Shown here piece after piece: positions 7,654 through 15,764 of a stretch of DNA of 38,459 nucleotides; position 1 is the stretch's first letter; each line of letters opens with the position of its first letter. The position numbers were made by a program, and so were the translations under genes. Origin of the DNA: an uncultured Butyricicoccus sp. (lineage in GTDB: Bacteria; Bacillota; Clostridia; Oscillospirales; Butyricicoccaceae). The stretch lies in NCBI GenBank assembly GCA_900547195.1, contig URFQ01000015.1:1-38459 (forward strand), written 5' to 3'. The notes under the pieces are model-generated. The model saw only the letters and a program-made list of their open reading frames with translations, did not search any database and had not been told where the DNA came from.

Positions 7654-8097
7654 ATGAAACTTGCGATTGCTTATCAGGACGGGCAGGTTGCCGACGCGAG
7701 CGGCTGCACCGAATACCTGATCATCACGGCGCGCGGCGGCGAACCCTCGGGCAAGGAGCTCATGGCCGCTCCCGGCGCCGGTTCCACCGCTATGCTGACC
7801 TTTCTTGGCATGGTGCAGGCCGATGTGTTTATCTGCGGCGCGCTCGGCGTCGCCATGCGCAATGCGCTCGAAATGCTCGGCATTGTACTTGTCCCGGGCG
7901 TAACCGGCCCGGCGGAAGAGGCTGCGGCCAAATTCCTTGTCGGCGAAAAGCAGGGCGATCCCAGCATCCTCGAGGCTTGCCGCGAGGATGACCCGGACGA
8001 TCCGATGGCCTGCATGCACGATTGCTCGAAGTGCGCGGGCTGCGGCCCGGTGCGCGTGCCGGAAGAGGCGCTCAAAAACCTGCCTAAGGTAGATTGA
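7654..8097 (+). CDS. NifX/NifB C-terminal-like cluster-binding protein
   Basis: This 147-residue protein starts 10 bp after mrp with AGGAG ahead of the ATG. It opens MKLAIAYQDGQVAD and contains FICGALGVAMRNALEMLGIVLVPGVTGPAEEAAAKFLVG, which match the dinitrogenase iron–molybdenum cofactor biosynthesis fold (NifX/NafY/NifB C-terminus). The C-terminus adds CMHDCSKCAGCGPVRVP, a Cys-rich tail suited to an Fe-S cluster. No nitrogenase genes are in view; such orphan proteins beside Mrp are common in anaerobes and are thought to handle Fe-S or Mo-containing clusters. The exact function is inference. Confidence 0.8.
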   Translation: MKLAIAYQDGQVADASGCTEYLIITARGGEPSGKELMAAPGAGSTAMLTFLGMVQADVFICGALGVAMRNALEMLGIVLVPGVTGPAEEAAAKFLVGEKQGDPSILEACREDDPDDPMACMHDCSKCAGCGPVRVPEEALKNLPKVD

Positions 8098-8103
8098 TTC
8101 CAG

Positions 8104-8140
8104 GAATCCCGCGTATCCGCGTGATACGCGGGATTCTTTT
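8104..8140 (+). terminator. Terminator of the mrp–nifX-like operon
   Basis: A perfect 13-bp stem (8104–8116 with 8124–8136, GAATCCCGCGTAT/ATACGCGGGATTC) is followed by T4. Confidence 0.85.
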
Positions 8141-8232
8141 GCATTTTCCGGGTGTCTTCGGCTTTGTTTTTAATTTTTGGCAAATTGCACCATGCCAAAG
8201 TTGCCAATTTGGTTAAAATGCGGGTGAATCGC

Positions 8233-8261
8233 TTCCCAAAACGCCCTCCTTTTGCTATAAT
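8233..8261 (+). promoter_or_regulatory. Promoter for the zinc-ribbon/YARHG operon
   Basis: TTCCCA (8233–8238), 17 bp, then TGC-TATAAT (8256–8261) form an extended -10 promoter. The transcript would start near 8268, leaving about 210 nt of leader before the ATG at 8477. Confidence 0.6.
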
Positions 8262-8400
8262 AAAATTAATTTTTCACATTTTGTTTCCCGGTGCATACGC
8301 GCACTGTTCCGTGCCCATCTGCCCCAAACGCAGATACGACCGGATTCGCAGGCCCCCTGCGGTATGCTTGGGCTGCCCCCGGTTTCTCCTCGGAATATTC

Positions 8401-8448
8401 CACCCGTTCGGGTGATATGGGATCCTCATCCCTCGATCCGGATCCCAT
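8401..8448 (+). promoter_or_regulatory. Two hairpins in the leader just before the zinc-ribbon gene
   Basis: CACCC-GTTC-GGGTG (8401–8414) is followed by a 9-bp stem ATGGGATCC/GGATCCCAT (8417–8425 with 8440–8448) around a 14-nt loop. It ends 28 nt before the start codon. No U-run follows, so this is not a simple terminator; a role in translation control or mRNA stability is inference. Confidence 0.4.
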
Positions 8449-8476
8449 GGTTCCCCATGTAGAAAGGAAGATCCCT

Positions 8477-9601
8477 ATGTTTTGTATCCATTGCGGCGCA
8501 AAGCTGCCCGAAGGCACCAGGTTTTGCACCGAATGCGGCAAACCGGTTTTGTCCAGTCCGCCGCCTGTGGAGGATTTCCCGGATTTCGAAGACCTTGCCG
8601 CACGCGGCGCGGCCATGCAGCCCCCTCCGGAATTTGATCCGAAGATCCCCGGCGACAGCCGCGAAGAGCCGGATGAACCGACTATTAAAGAGCAGATCGC
8701 GCCCCCGCCGCGCTATGACGATCTGGACGATTTCCCCATCCACGAAGAACCCGCCCGGCCGCGCCGGACCCGCCTGATTGCGGGGATTGCAGCCGCAGCC
8801 GTCATCGTGCTTGCGATTGTTGGCCTGGTGGTAAAATTCCATCCATGGACGCTGCTCGCGGACACGGACGGTGCACACAGCGCGGTTTCCAGCGTCTCCG
8901 GCGACCGCAGCGGCGAGGAAGACGTCTCCGCCGCCGTCAAGCTTGCAGACGGCGCGGTCGACTGGACTGCGTTTGAGGGCGTCTGGGAAGCGGGCGGCGC
9001 GGTGTTCGAGTTGCTCGTTGAGGACGGGGAGCTGAACGTCACCATGCAGCAGAACGGCAAGGCTTACTGGGATGCGGCCGAGCTGTATGCCGGCACCGAC
9101 ACCGTGGACGTCAATCTGGGCGGCACGGAGGTGCGCATCAAGCCCCGCGGCAGCAAGGTGCTGCGCATTGTCATTGCGGGTGAGCGCTATGAAGCCGAGC
9201 GGTACAGCGGCGCGCTGCTTGAGGGAAAAAGCAACGCGGAACATGACCATCCGGCTGTAAGCGCCGGCGATTATCTCTACTATACGGCGGCGACGGGCAC
9301 GCGGTCGGCGAACGACAACATTCCGGAGGGCAATGACCTGCATTTCTGGCCGCTCGACCAGTTTGCAATTTCCACCGCAGACCTCGACCGGCTCACGCAG
9401 GACGAAATCGACATCATCCGCAACGAAGCCTTTGCCCGCCATGGGTATGTGTTCACCACAAACGCCTGGCAGGATTTTTTCAGCCGGTTTATCTGGTACC
9501 ATCCCAATCCCTCTTTCACCGAGGCGCAGTTCTCTAAGCTGGAAAAGCAAAACATTGATACCATTGTCTCCTATGAAAAGGATAAGGGATGGATGTCATG
9601 A
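8477..9601 (+). CDS. Zinc-ribbon, single-pass membrane protein with C-terminal YARHG domain
   Basis: The ATG at 8477 (AGAAAGGAAG upstream) gives 374 residues. Residues 2–22 form a zinc ribbon, FCIHCGAKLPEGTRFCTECGKP. A Pro/acidic linker follows to about residue 90, then a basic stop and a membrane segment LIAGIAAAAVIVLAIVGLVV (about 98–117). The extracytoplasmic part contains a lipocalin-like or beta-rich segment (VDWTAFEGVWEAGGAVFELLVEDGELNVTM). It ends in a YARHG domain: LTQDEIDIIRNEAFARHGYVF with a WYHPNPSF motif. YARHG domains are extracellular modules of unknown function. The frame is open upstream to 8291 but that part lacks a site and crosses the leader hairpins. The stop overlaps the amidase start (ATGA). 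Confidence 0.85.
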   Translation: MFCIHCGAKLPEGTRFCTECGKPVLSSPPPVEDFPDFEDLAARGAAMQPPPEFDPKIPGDSREEPDEPTIKEQIAPPPRYDDLDDFPIHEEPARPRRTRLIAGIAAAAVIVLAIVGLVVKFHPWTLLADTDGAHSAVSSVSGDRSGEEDVSAAVKLADGAVDWTAFEGVWEAGGAVFELLVEDGELNVTMQQNGKAYWDAAELYAGTDTVDVNLGGTEVRIKPRGSKVLRIVIAGERYEAERYSGALLEGKSNAEHDHPAVSAGDYLYYTAATGTRSANDNIPEGNDLHFWPLDQFAISTADLDRLTQDEIDIIRNEAFARHGYVFTTNAWQDFFSRFIWYHPNPSFTEAQFSKLEKQNIDTIVSYEKDKGWMS

Positions 9602-10377
9602 GATTTCTTGCGCTTTTTTTCGTCGTGTTGCTCTCCGGCTGCGGCGCGTCCGCGGCCGGGGAAGCCCCGCCGGCGCGCAGCAGCAAACCGGCGGCGTCTG
9701 TGGCGGCGCCTGCCGTCTCTCCCTCTGCCGCGCCGGAAACCGCCCCCGGCCCACTGGACGGTATGGTGATCTGTCTCGACCCCGGCCACGGGGTGACGGA
9801 CGCGGTGGCGCAGGAAGCGCTCTCCCCGCTTTCGGACAAGGCCAAGCCCGCCTATGTCAGCGGCGCATCGGGCGCGCAGATCACCGAGGAAGCCCTCAAT
9901 TTACAGGTCGCGCTCCGGCTGCGGGACAAGCTGGAAAGCATGGGCGCGTCCGTCATCCTGACGCGCGAGGCCAGCGAAGCCACGGTTTCCAACATCGAGC
10001 GCGCCCGGATTGCCAACGATGCGGGCGCAGATTGCTGCATCCGCATCCACGCCGACGGCGTCGACGACCCCAGCGTACACGGGGTGTCCGTCCTCATCCC
10101 GTCCGGCCCCCTGCTCGGCACGCCGTCCATTGCGGAACCGAGCGCCGCGCTTGGGCAGCGCATGGCAGACGCAGTCGCGGCGCAGACGGGCGCCAAAAAC
10201 CGCGGCGTCACCGCGCGGCAGGATCTGACCGGCTTCAACTGGTCGGAGGTGCCGTGCGTGCTGCTGGAAATGGGCTTCCTGACCAACGCGGCCGAGGAAG
10301 CCAATCTGATCGACCCAGCCTATCAGGACAGCATCGTTCTGGGCGTCGCCCAGGCGGTTGCCCAGTGGCGGGGATAA
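9598..10377 (+). CDS. N-acetylmuramoyl-L-alanine amidase (Amidase_3), lipoprotein
   Basis: I prefer the ATG at 9598, which overlaps the previous stop as ATGA; an in-frame ATG at 9589 adds only three residues. MRFLALFFVVLLSGCGAS is a lipoprotein signal with lipobox LSGC (Cys15 from this start). After a low-complexity Ala/Pro/Ser linker comes the Amidase_3 zinc fold: VICLDPGHG (His), ITEEALNLQVALRLRDKL (Glu), CIRIHADG (His) and the catalytic Glu in VLLEMGFLTNAAEEANLI. All ligands appear intact. It would cleave the amide between MurNAc and L-Ala in peptidoglycan, anchored on the outer face of the membrane, and is translationally coupled to the YARHG protein. Confidence 0.9.
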   Translation: MRFLALFFVVLLSGCGASAAGEAPPARSSKPAASVAAPAVSPSAAPETAPGPLDGMVICLDPGHGVTDAVAQEALSPLSDKAKPAYVSGASGAQITEEALNLQVALRLRDKLESMGASVILTREASEATVSNIERARIANDAGADCCIRIHADGVDDPSVHGVSVLIPSGPLLGTPSIAEPSAALGQRMADAVAAQTGAKNRGVTARQDLTGFNWSEVPCVLLEMGFLTNAAEEANLIDPAYQDSIVLGVAQAVAQWRG

Positions 10378-10389
10378 AGGAAGGTTTAT

Positions 10390-11451
10390 ATGTTTGACAA
10401 ACTAGACGCCCTTGTGAGCCGCTTCGAAGAGCTGGAGGCACGCCTGTCCGCGCCCGATCTGTACGACGATCCGGTAGCGGCCGCGCGGCTTCTCAAAGAG
10501 CGCGGCGATCTGGAGCCAATCGTCACAGCCTACCGCGCCTATCAGGGCGCGCAGGCGCTTCGCACGGAAGCCGAGGATATGCTCGCGGATCCCGACCTGC
10601 GCGAGCTGGCGCAGGAGGAGCTGGCGCAGGCCAAGGCCGACATCGCGCGGCTGGAGGGCGAGCTCAAAGTGCTTATGCTCCCGAAAGACCCCAATGACGA
10701 TAAAAACATTATTGTGGAAATCCGCGGCGGCGCGGGCGGCGAAGAATCGGCCCTGTTCGCCCATTCGCTCTACCGCATGTATGCGATGTATGCCGAAAAG
10801 CGCGGCTGGACGGTCGAGCAGCTCAGCATCAACGAAACCGAGCTCGGTGGCTGCAAGGAAGTGGTGTTCCAAATCACGGGCGACCATGTGTATTCCCGCA
10901 TGAAGTTTGAGTCCGGCGTACACCGCGTCCAGCGCGTCCCGGAAACCGAAAGCCAGGGCCGTGTCCACACTTCGACCGTGACGGTCGCGGTGCTGCCCGA
11001 GGCCGGGGAGGTGGATTTTGCCATCAACCCCTCCGACCTCAAAATCGATACCTTCCGCTCCTCCGGCGCGGGCGGCCAGCACATCAATAAGACCGAGTCG
11101 GCCATCCGCATCACCCACCTGCCCACCGGGACGGTGGTGGAATGCCAGGATGAGCGCAGCCAGCACAAAAACAAGGACAAAGCCATGCGCGTGCTGCGCA
11201 CCCGGCTGTACGAAGCCGAGCTGGAAAAACAGAACGCCGCCATCGCCGCGGACCGGAAAAGCCAGGTTGGCACCGGCGACCGCGCCGAACGCATCCGCAC
11301 CTATAATTTTCCGGAAAACCGCGTCAGCGACCACCGCATTAAGCTGACGCTCTACAAGCTCGGGCAATTCCTGGACGGCGACCTGGACGACGTGCTGGAC
11401 GCGCTGATCACCGCCGACACCGCCGAAAAACTCCGGGCGCAGGAAGGGTGA
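10390..11451 (+). CDS. prfA: Peptide chain release factor 1
   Basis: The 353-residue protein has full RF1 length and starts at ATG 10390 after AAAGGAAGG. The peptidyl-hydrolase motif GGQ occurs in SSGAGGQHINKTESA (Gly-Gly-Gln at about 228–230). The codon-recognition region reads HRVQRVPETESQGRVHTST, with PET at the RF1-type PxT tripeptide and no RF2 SPF. It releases nascent chains at UAA and UAG. It sits 12 bp after the amidase gene and probably shares its transcript. A weak terminator follows. Confidence 0.96.
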   Translation: MFDKLDALVSRFEELEARLSAPDLYDDPVAAARLLKERGDLEPIVTAYRAYQGAQALRTEAEDMLADPDLRELAQEELAQAKADIARLEGELKVLMLPKDPNDDKNIIVEIRGGAGGEESALFAHSLYRMYAMYAEKRGWTVEQLSINETELGGCKEVVFQITGDHVYSRMKFESGVHRVQRVPETESQGRVHTSTVTVAVLPEAGEVDFAINPSDLKIDTFRSSGAGGQHINKTESAIRITHLPTGTVVECQDERSQHKNKDKAMRVLRTRLYEAELEKQNAAIAADRKSQVGTGDRAERIRTYNFPENRVSDHRIKLTLYKLGQFLDGDLDDVLDALITADTAEKLRAQEG

Positions 11452-11509
11452 ACCGCGCCCCATTGCGCTAATCTTACAGATTTTGCAGCATTTTGCTTAC
11501 TTCCTGCGT

Positions 11510-11535
11510 AAAAGTATCCTTTCGGGTGCTTTTTT
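11510..11535 (+). terminator. Terminator after prfA
   Basis: AAAAGTATCC pairs with GGGTGCTTTT (10 bp including two G·U pairs) around TTTC, followed by two further T. Confidence 0.65.
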
Positions 11536-11541
11536 CATGCC

Positions 11542-11583
11542 ATACCGGACGCGCCCGCATGAGCGGCGCGTCTTATGCGGTAT
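11542..11583. repeat. Imperfect hairpin in the prfA–SLH intergenic region
   Basis: ATACCG-GACGCGCC (11542–11555) pairs with GGCGCGTC (11565–11572) and, past a TTATG bulge, CGGTAT (11578–11583). There is no U-run. It shares GGACGCGCC and CTTATGCGG words with the hairpins at 13975 and 20416, so it may be a diverged member of the same family. Confidence 0.4.
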
Positions 11584-11629
11584 ATTCTTACAGGAGAACG
11601 AATGTAATATTTCACTTTGCCTGTTCCTC

Positions 11630-11658
11630 TTGTTAAGACTGCGGAAAGTCGATATAAT
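11630..11658 (+). promoter_or_regulatory. Sigma-A promoter for the WG/SLH protein
   Basis: TTGTTA (11630–11635), an exact 17-bp spacer and TATAAT (11653–11658) predict transcription starting near 11665. This gives a leader of about 30 nt containing GAGGAGG. Confidence 0.8.
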
Positions 11659-11693
11659 TGAGGCAGAAACTAACCGATGAGGAGGATATTTCT

Positions 11694-13967
11694 ATGAAAA
11701 AATACCTTCTGTCGATCTTTTTTGCAGTAATGGCCCTGACCTTCCCTGCCGCGGCGGTCGACCTGTTCCCGGTGGATGCGGTTTCTGCGGACGGCTATAC
11801 CAGTTGGGGGTATATGGCGGAGGATGGCACGCAGGCGATTCCCTACCAGTACGCATCTGCTTCTGCATTTACAGAAGACGGCCTTGCCACGGTCACGAGT
11901 GACAGCGGCAGCCTGGCTGTGATCGACGAAACCGGGCGGCAGGTCGTGCCGTTCCGCGCCGCACCCACTGCGGTGGAATATGATCAAACGACGATTGCCT
12001 TCCGTTATGAGGGGGAAACCGTGTTTTTTGACAAGCAGGGCGGACTGCTCGGGACTTTTGCCGGCGCGTCCGGCTTTTTTTCGGAGGAAGGCCTGCTTTC
12101 CGTCCAGCGGGACGGCGTCTGGGGCTATGTCAACGGGCAGGATGAAGCGGTGATTGCGCCGCAGTACCGTGCCGCAGGTCCGTTTTCCGGCGGCTATGCG
12201 GTTGTCCAACGCATCGACCAGGGCTATGCGGTCATTGACGCCGCCGGCAACGAGACCCCGCTCCCCACAGGCGGCACGCCAAAATACTTGGAAGTCTACG
12301 GCGGCAAACTGGTTATCATGGAAAGCGGCAGCCGTTTGGCGGTCTATTCGCTCGAAACCGGGGCGCTGCTGAGCGATTATCTCTATCAGGAGATTTCCCC
12401 CTACCGGGACGGCTACGCCATGATGCGCCTCAACAACCGCTGGGGCATTGTAAACCTGAACGGCGTCACCACCCTTCCGTTTTCCTACAACTACCTGTCC
12501 TACATGGGCGACGGTGTATATGCCGCGCGCGGCGACGATGGGTATGTGTCCGCCCTCGATGCGGACGGCAACATCATTTACCGCACCGATGTGTATGCGG
12601 GCGGCTTTGATTCCATCGAGCACGGTGTTTCCTGGCACGGTACCATGGACAACGGCATCATCTTTTTCTCGGGTGTGGGCGGCTACATCACCAAGCTAGC
12701 CAACGCCGAAAACCCGACGGTGCTCACCAATGATGTCGCGCTGGTCACCATTGCCGGCAAGCGGCAGTACATTCGCCTGAGCGATAGAACGTCCCTGTAC
12801 TCGCCGGAACGTGAGTATGATATGGGTTATTTCCGGGTCACGACCACCAGATATGAAAAGTACCTGGGCATGAAAAACGGCGTGGAATACGGCTGGTCGC
12901 TCACCTATCCGGTGATCTCCGGCCTTGCGGATAAGACGGTGCAGGCCAAGGTCAACAACGCCATCGAGACCTTTTTCCTCGAAGGCCCCTCTTTCTCAGC
13001 GCAGCGTGAAGCGCTGACCGGCTCCTATGGGCTTCGTGTCCAGGGGCGTCTGTTGGTCGTCTGGGCGGATTGCGTCAGCGGCATCGGCGAGGGCGCTTCG
13101 GTCTGGAACGACAACATTACCCTCGACCTTGCAACCGGCGAGCGCTATTGGCTCGTCCGTGATCTGTTTACCAAGGATTATGTGGATACCGTTACCGAGT
13201 TCCTCCCGCAGAATATCCCGTTTTACCTGTTCTCCTATCCGCGCATCACCGACAGCGGCGTGAGTTTTTTTCTGAGCACCGCGCAGGCCGGTACGCAGCG
13301 CGCACCGTCCTCGCAGGAATACACCATCCCCTTTGCCCAGCTGGAGGGCGTCATCAACAAGGACGGCGAATGCTGGCGCGCGCTCAACGGCGCGGCCATC
13401 GGCGCGTTGAACACCTATGCGGATTATTCGGATGTGCCGCAGAACCACTGGGCGTATGGCGCCATTAAGGCAGTTACGGAAGCCGACCTCATGCACGGCG
13501 ACAGCAGCCGGTTCCGCCCGGACGAGCCGATCACCATCGCGGAAGCCGCAGCGGTCATGGTACGTGCGCTGGAGATCGACACCAGCACCATTTCCCCGCC
13601 GGATGGCGCGGCGTGGTACTATATCGAAACCACGGCGGCCGCAAATGCAGGCCTCACAGCCGGGCTGGACGAGCCGGTGAATTACACAGCTGCAATGACC
13701 CGCGCGGACGCGATGCAAATTATAGCGAACACCCTGCAAAGACAGGGCGCACAGGCGCTTTCCGACGACGAAATCGCGGCTTGCCTGTCCCGCTTTTACG
13801 ACAGCGGCGAGGTGCCGCAAAACCGCCGCGCCGCCGCCGCGCTGTGCGTACAGACCGGTACCATCGTGGGTTCAAACGGGCGGCTCGATGTGGGCAGCAT
13901 CTTTACCCGTGCGCAGTTCGCACAGATCCTGAGCGGTCTGCTCCCTGCGGAGGGAACTGCCGAATAA
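11694..13967 (+). CDS. Secreted WG-repeat protein with DUF3298/PdaC-like region and three SLH domains
   Basis: The ATG at 11694, with GAGGAGG 8 nt upstream, gives 757 residues. MKKYLLSIFFAVMALTFPAAA is a signal peptide. Residues about 25–300 hold WG-type repeats (WGYMAEDGTQAIPYQY, WGYVNGQDEAVIAPQY, RWGIVNLNGVTTLPF). Residues about 385–560 resemble the DUF3298/RsiV–PdaC N-domain (YPVISGLADKTVQAKVNNAI, GEGASVWNDNITLDLATGE). The C-terminal 180 residues are three S-layer-homology units, the first with DVPQNHWAYGAIKAVTEADLM and FRPDEPITIAEAAAVMVRALE. SLH units bind pyruvylated secondary wall polymer and attach the protein to the cell wall. The ligand of the outer region is unknown. Confidence 0.88.
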   Translation: MKKYLLSIFFAVMALTFPAAAVDLFPVDAVSADGYTSWGYMAEDGTQAIPYQYASASAFTEDGLATVTSDSGSLAVIDETGRQVVPFRAAPTAVEYDQTTIAFRYEGETVFFDKQGGLLGTFAGASGFFSEEGLLSVQRDGVWGYVNGQDEAVIAPQYRAAGPFSGGYAVVQRIDQGYAVIDAAGNETPLPTGGTPKYLEVYGGKLVIMESGSRLAVYSLETGALLSDYLYQEISPYRDGYAMMRLNNRWGIVNLNGVTTLPFSYNYLSYMGDGVYAARGDDGYVSALDADGNIIYRTDVYAGGFDSIEHGVSWHGTMDNGIIFFSGVGGYITKLANAENPTVLTNDVALVTIAGKRQYIRLSDRTSLYSPEREYDMGYFRVTTTRYEKYLGMKNGVEYGWSLTYPVISGLADKTVQAKVNNAIETFFLEGPSFSAQREALTGSYGLRVQGRLLVVWADCVSGIGEGASVWNDNITLDLATGERYWLVRDLFTKDYVDTVTEFLPQNIPFYLFSYPRITDSGVSFFLSTAQAGTQRAPSSQEYTIPFAQLEGVINKDGECWRALNGAAIGALNTYADYSDVPQNHWAYGAIKAVTEADLMHGDSSRFRPDEPITIAEAAAVMVRALEIDTSTISPPDGAAWYYIETTAAANAGLTAGLDEPVNYTAAMTRADAMQIIANTLQRQGAQALSDDEIAACLSRFYDSGEVPQNRRAAAALCVQTGTIVGSNGRLDVGSIFTRAQFAQILSGLLPAEGTAE

Positions 13968-13993
13968 AAAAACAGGACGCAAATGGTGCGTCC
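13966..13993 (-). terminator. Minus-strand terminator/hairpin at the left end of the TRAP island
   Basis: GGACGCA (13975–13981) pairs with TGCGTCC (13987–13993). On the minus strand the stem is followed by TG and T7, so it would stop leftward transcripts leaving the TRAP operon. It starts right after the SLH stop codon. Its sequence is nearly the same as the hairpin at 20416. Confidence 0.6.
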
Positions 13994-14033
13994 GCATAAG
14001 GACAACACCAAAACCGTTTCAGAGCATGAAAAG

Positions 14034-14075
14034 AGACATTGCCTGTAGAGTAGTCTGCAAGCAATGTCTTTTTTT
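14034..14075 (+). terminator. Terminator of the WG/SLH gene
   Basis: AGACATTGC (14034–14042) pairs with GCAATGTCT (14061–14069), with some further pairing in the loop, and is followed by a T7 run. Confidence 0.8.
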
Positions 14076-14265
14076 AGCTTTAGAGAACACTTTGCGTTAT
14101 GTATAGATCATCACTTCGCCTTGCGTGCGCATGGATAACCGCAAGCGCGCATGCTGTATCAATATCCGAACAGCCGCTTTTCTGCCTGTGAAAACCGGAC
14201 ATCATTGACAAAGCGTTATCGCCGTCCGCGGCCTTATACCGAAACGCGGATGCGCAAAGAAGGGC

Positions 14266-14309
14266 AAAGGGGCGTGCCGCCCGCAGGCTGCCAACGGTAC
14301 GCCCCTTTT
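14266..14309. terminator. Hairpin downstream of the TRAP operon
   Basis: AAAGGGGCGT (14266–14275) pairs with ACGCCCCTTT (14299–14308), extended by GCCG/CGGT across the inner stem. There are T4 on the plus side and T3 on the minus side. It lies about 45 bp beyond the end of the truncated AEC reading frame and probably ends the dctP–dctM transcript. Confidence 0.6.
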
Positions 14310-14353
14310 GCTTGTCCCATATTATACACGCAACGTCGGTTCTTTCGTCGGAC

Positions 14354-14461
14354 GGAGAAAACTGGAGCGGCTTCCGAACGGAGGACGCCGATTCGCTTTA
14401 ACAGATACCCCGAAAGGATTATCAGCGCCAGTCCTCCCGCTTTAGAAAGAAGTGCCTCCAT
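14354..14461 (-). pseudogene. Truncated AEC-family (auxin efflux carrier-like) transporter, N-terminal stump
   Basis: Four bases after the dctM stop an ATG (14461) begins MEALLSKAGGLALIILSGYLLKRIGVLRSEAAPVFS. This matches the first membrane helix and the GYLLKRIG signature of AEC carriers, which are normally about 300 residues long. After about residue 36 the frame runs into unrelated sequence (VRRKNRRCVYNMG) and a hairpin, and stops at 14234. The rest of the carrier is absent, so this is a deletion remnant. Its position suggests a former dctP-dctQ-dctM-aec operon. The family call rests on a short stretch. Confidence 0.55.
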
Positions 14462-14465
14462 AGGT

Positions 14466-15764
14466 TCAGCCCATCATCAGACGGGGCACGAACATAGACA
14501 GAGGCTGGAAAAAGGTAACAAACATCAGCACAACAACCATCATGGCATAAAAGGGAAGGCACGACTTGGTGGCCTCCTCTATTTTGAGGCGACCAATGGA
14601 GCAGCCGGCAAACAGCGCAGCGCCCACAGGCGGCGTACAAAGGCCGATGGCCAAGTTCAGAATCAGCATGGCGCCAAACTGCACCGGCTCCATCCCCAGC
14701 TGGGTGGCGACGGGCAACAGGATCGGCGTCAGAATCAAAATCAGGGGGCCCATATCCATAATGCAACCTAAAATCAGACACATGAGATTGATGAGCAGCA
14801 GGATGACCACTCTATTGTCTGAAATACTCAGCAGCAGGTTTGTCACCATGGCGGGAACTTTCAAATAGGCCAGCAGCCAGCCGAACATGGAAGCCGTGGC
14901 AATCAGGGCCATGACCATGGCAATGGTCCGCAGGGATTTACGCAGGATGTTTCCAAACTGCCGCAGAGGGATTTCCCGATAGACAAAGAAGGTCACGATA
15001 AAGGCATAGATAACCGCTACGGCAGCAGATTCCGTAGCGGTGAACCAACCGCAGATAACGCCGCCGACAATGATGATGCAGGTCATCAGCCCTAGAAACG
15101 CATCCTTGGTGGCAACCCAGATTTCTTTGGCAGACATCAACTTGCCCTTGGGATAGTTTTTCTTCCGGGAAATAATGGCTGTAATTACCATCAGCGCCAC
15201 ACCCAGCAAAATACCGGGAACCAGCCCGCCCATAAACAGCTGACCGATGGACACGCCGCCGCCCGCCGCCATGGCAAAGAGAATCATATTATGGGATGGG
15301 GGGATCATTACGCCTTGGCAGGAGGAGGTAACCGTAACGGCCACAGAGAAATCCCTGTCATAGCCTGAATCCGTCATCATGGGGATCAGTATGGAACCCA
15401 GCGAGGAGGTGTCCGCCACAGCGGAGCCGGAAATGCCGCCGAAAAACATGGAAGCCAGAATGTTGACCTGCGCAAGGCCGCCCCGCATCCACCCAACGCA
15501 GGCGTTGGCCAGCGTAATGAGCCGACGGGAGATACCGCCCTGGCCCATGATTTCACCGGCCAAAATAAAAAACGGAATCGCCAGCAGCGAAAAGGATTGC
15601 ACGCCGTTCACCATCCGCTGAAAGAGCGTGGCCAAGGGGACATTTAAATACAGCACGGTCAAAACTGAGGAAATGCCCAGCGTAAATGAGATCGGCATCC
15701 GAATTGCCAGCAAAAACACGAAGGATATCAGCAAAATCGCAACGGCAACAGATGTATCAGGCAT
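14466..15764 (-). CDS. dctM: TRAP transporter large permease subunit DctM
   Basis: This 432-residue protein is almost wholly hydrophobic with about 11–12 membrane segments. It contains the TRAP large-subunit signatures IPFFILAGEIMGQGGISRRLI, GISGSAVADTSSLGSILIPMM and PPSHNMILFAMAAGG, and CTPPVGAALFAGCSIG near the end. DctM is the Na+-dependent translocating subunit that works with DctQ and the periplasm-side binding protein DctP. The ATG at 15764 follows GGAGGTAGACC, and its first 8 nt overlap the end of dctQ. The substrate is a small carboxylate of unknown identity. Confidence 0.93.
   Translation of the reverse strand: MPDTSVAVAILLISFVFLLAIRMPISFTLGISSVLTVLYLNVPLATLFQRMVNGVQSFSLLAIPFFILAGEIMGQGGISRRLITLANACVGWMRGGLAQVNILASMFFGGISGSAVADTSSLGSILIPMMTDSGYDRDFSVAVTVTSSCQGVMIPPSHNMILFAMAAGGGVSIGQLFMGGLVPGILLGVALMVITAIISRKKNYPKGKLMSAKEIWVATKDAFLGLMTCIIIVGGVICGWFTATESAAVAVIYAFIVTFFVYREIPLRQFGNILRKSLRTIAMVMALIATASMFGWLLAYLKVPAMVTNLLLSISDNRVVILLLINLMCLILGCIMDMGPLILILTPILLPVATQLGMEPVQFGAMLILNLAIGLCTPPVGAALFAGCSIGRLKIEEATKSCLPFYAMMVVVLMFVTFFQPLSMFVPRLMMG

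Noticed and set aside
9333..10397. 354-codon plus-strand frame overlapping the YARHG and amidase genes
   Set aside because: Arg/Pro/Gly-rich translation, no start site, and both overlapped frames carry clear domains.
10402..11463. 353-codon open frame opposite prfA
   Set aside because: It exactly shadows prfA in the complementary frame and shows no family features.
14234..14353. Continuation of the AEC stump as a real 75-residue protein
   Set aside because: After residue 36 the sequence loses membrane character and enters a terminator hairpin, so a truncated gene is the simpler reading.
14151..14771. 206-codon plus-strand frame at the dctM end
   Set aside because: Overlaps the antisense of dctM and a hairpin, and the translation is Arg/His/Gln-rich without domains.
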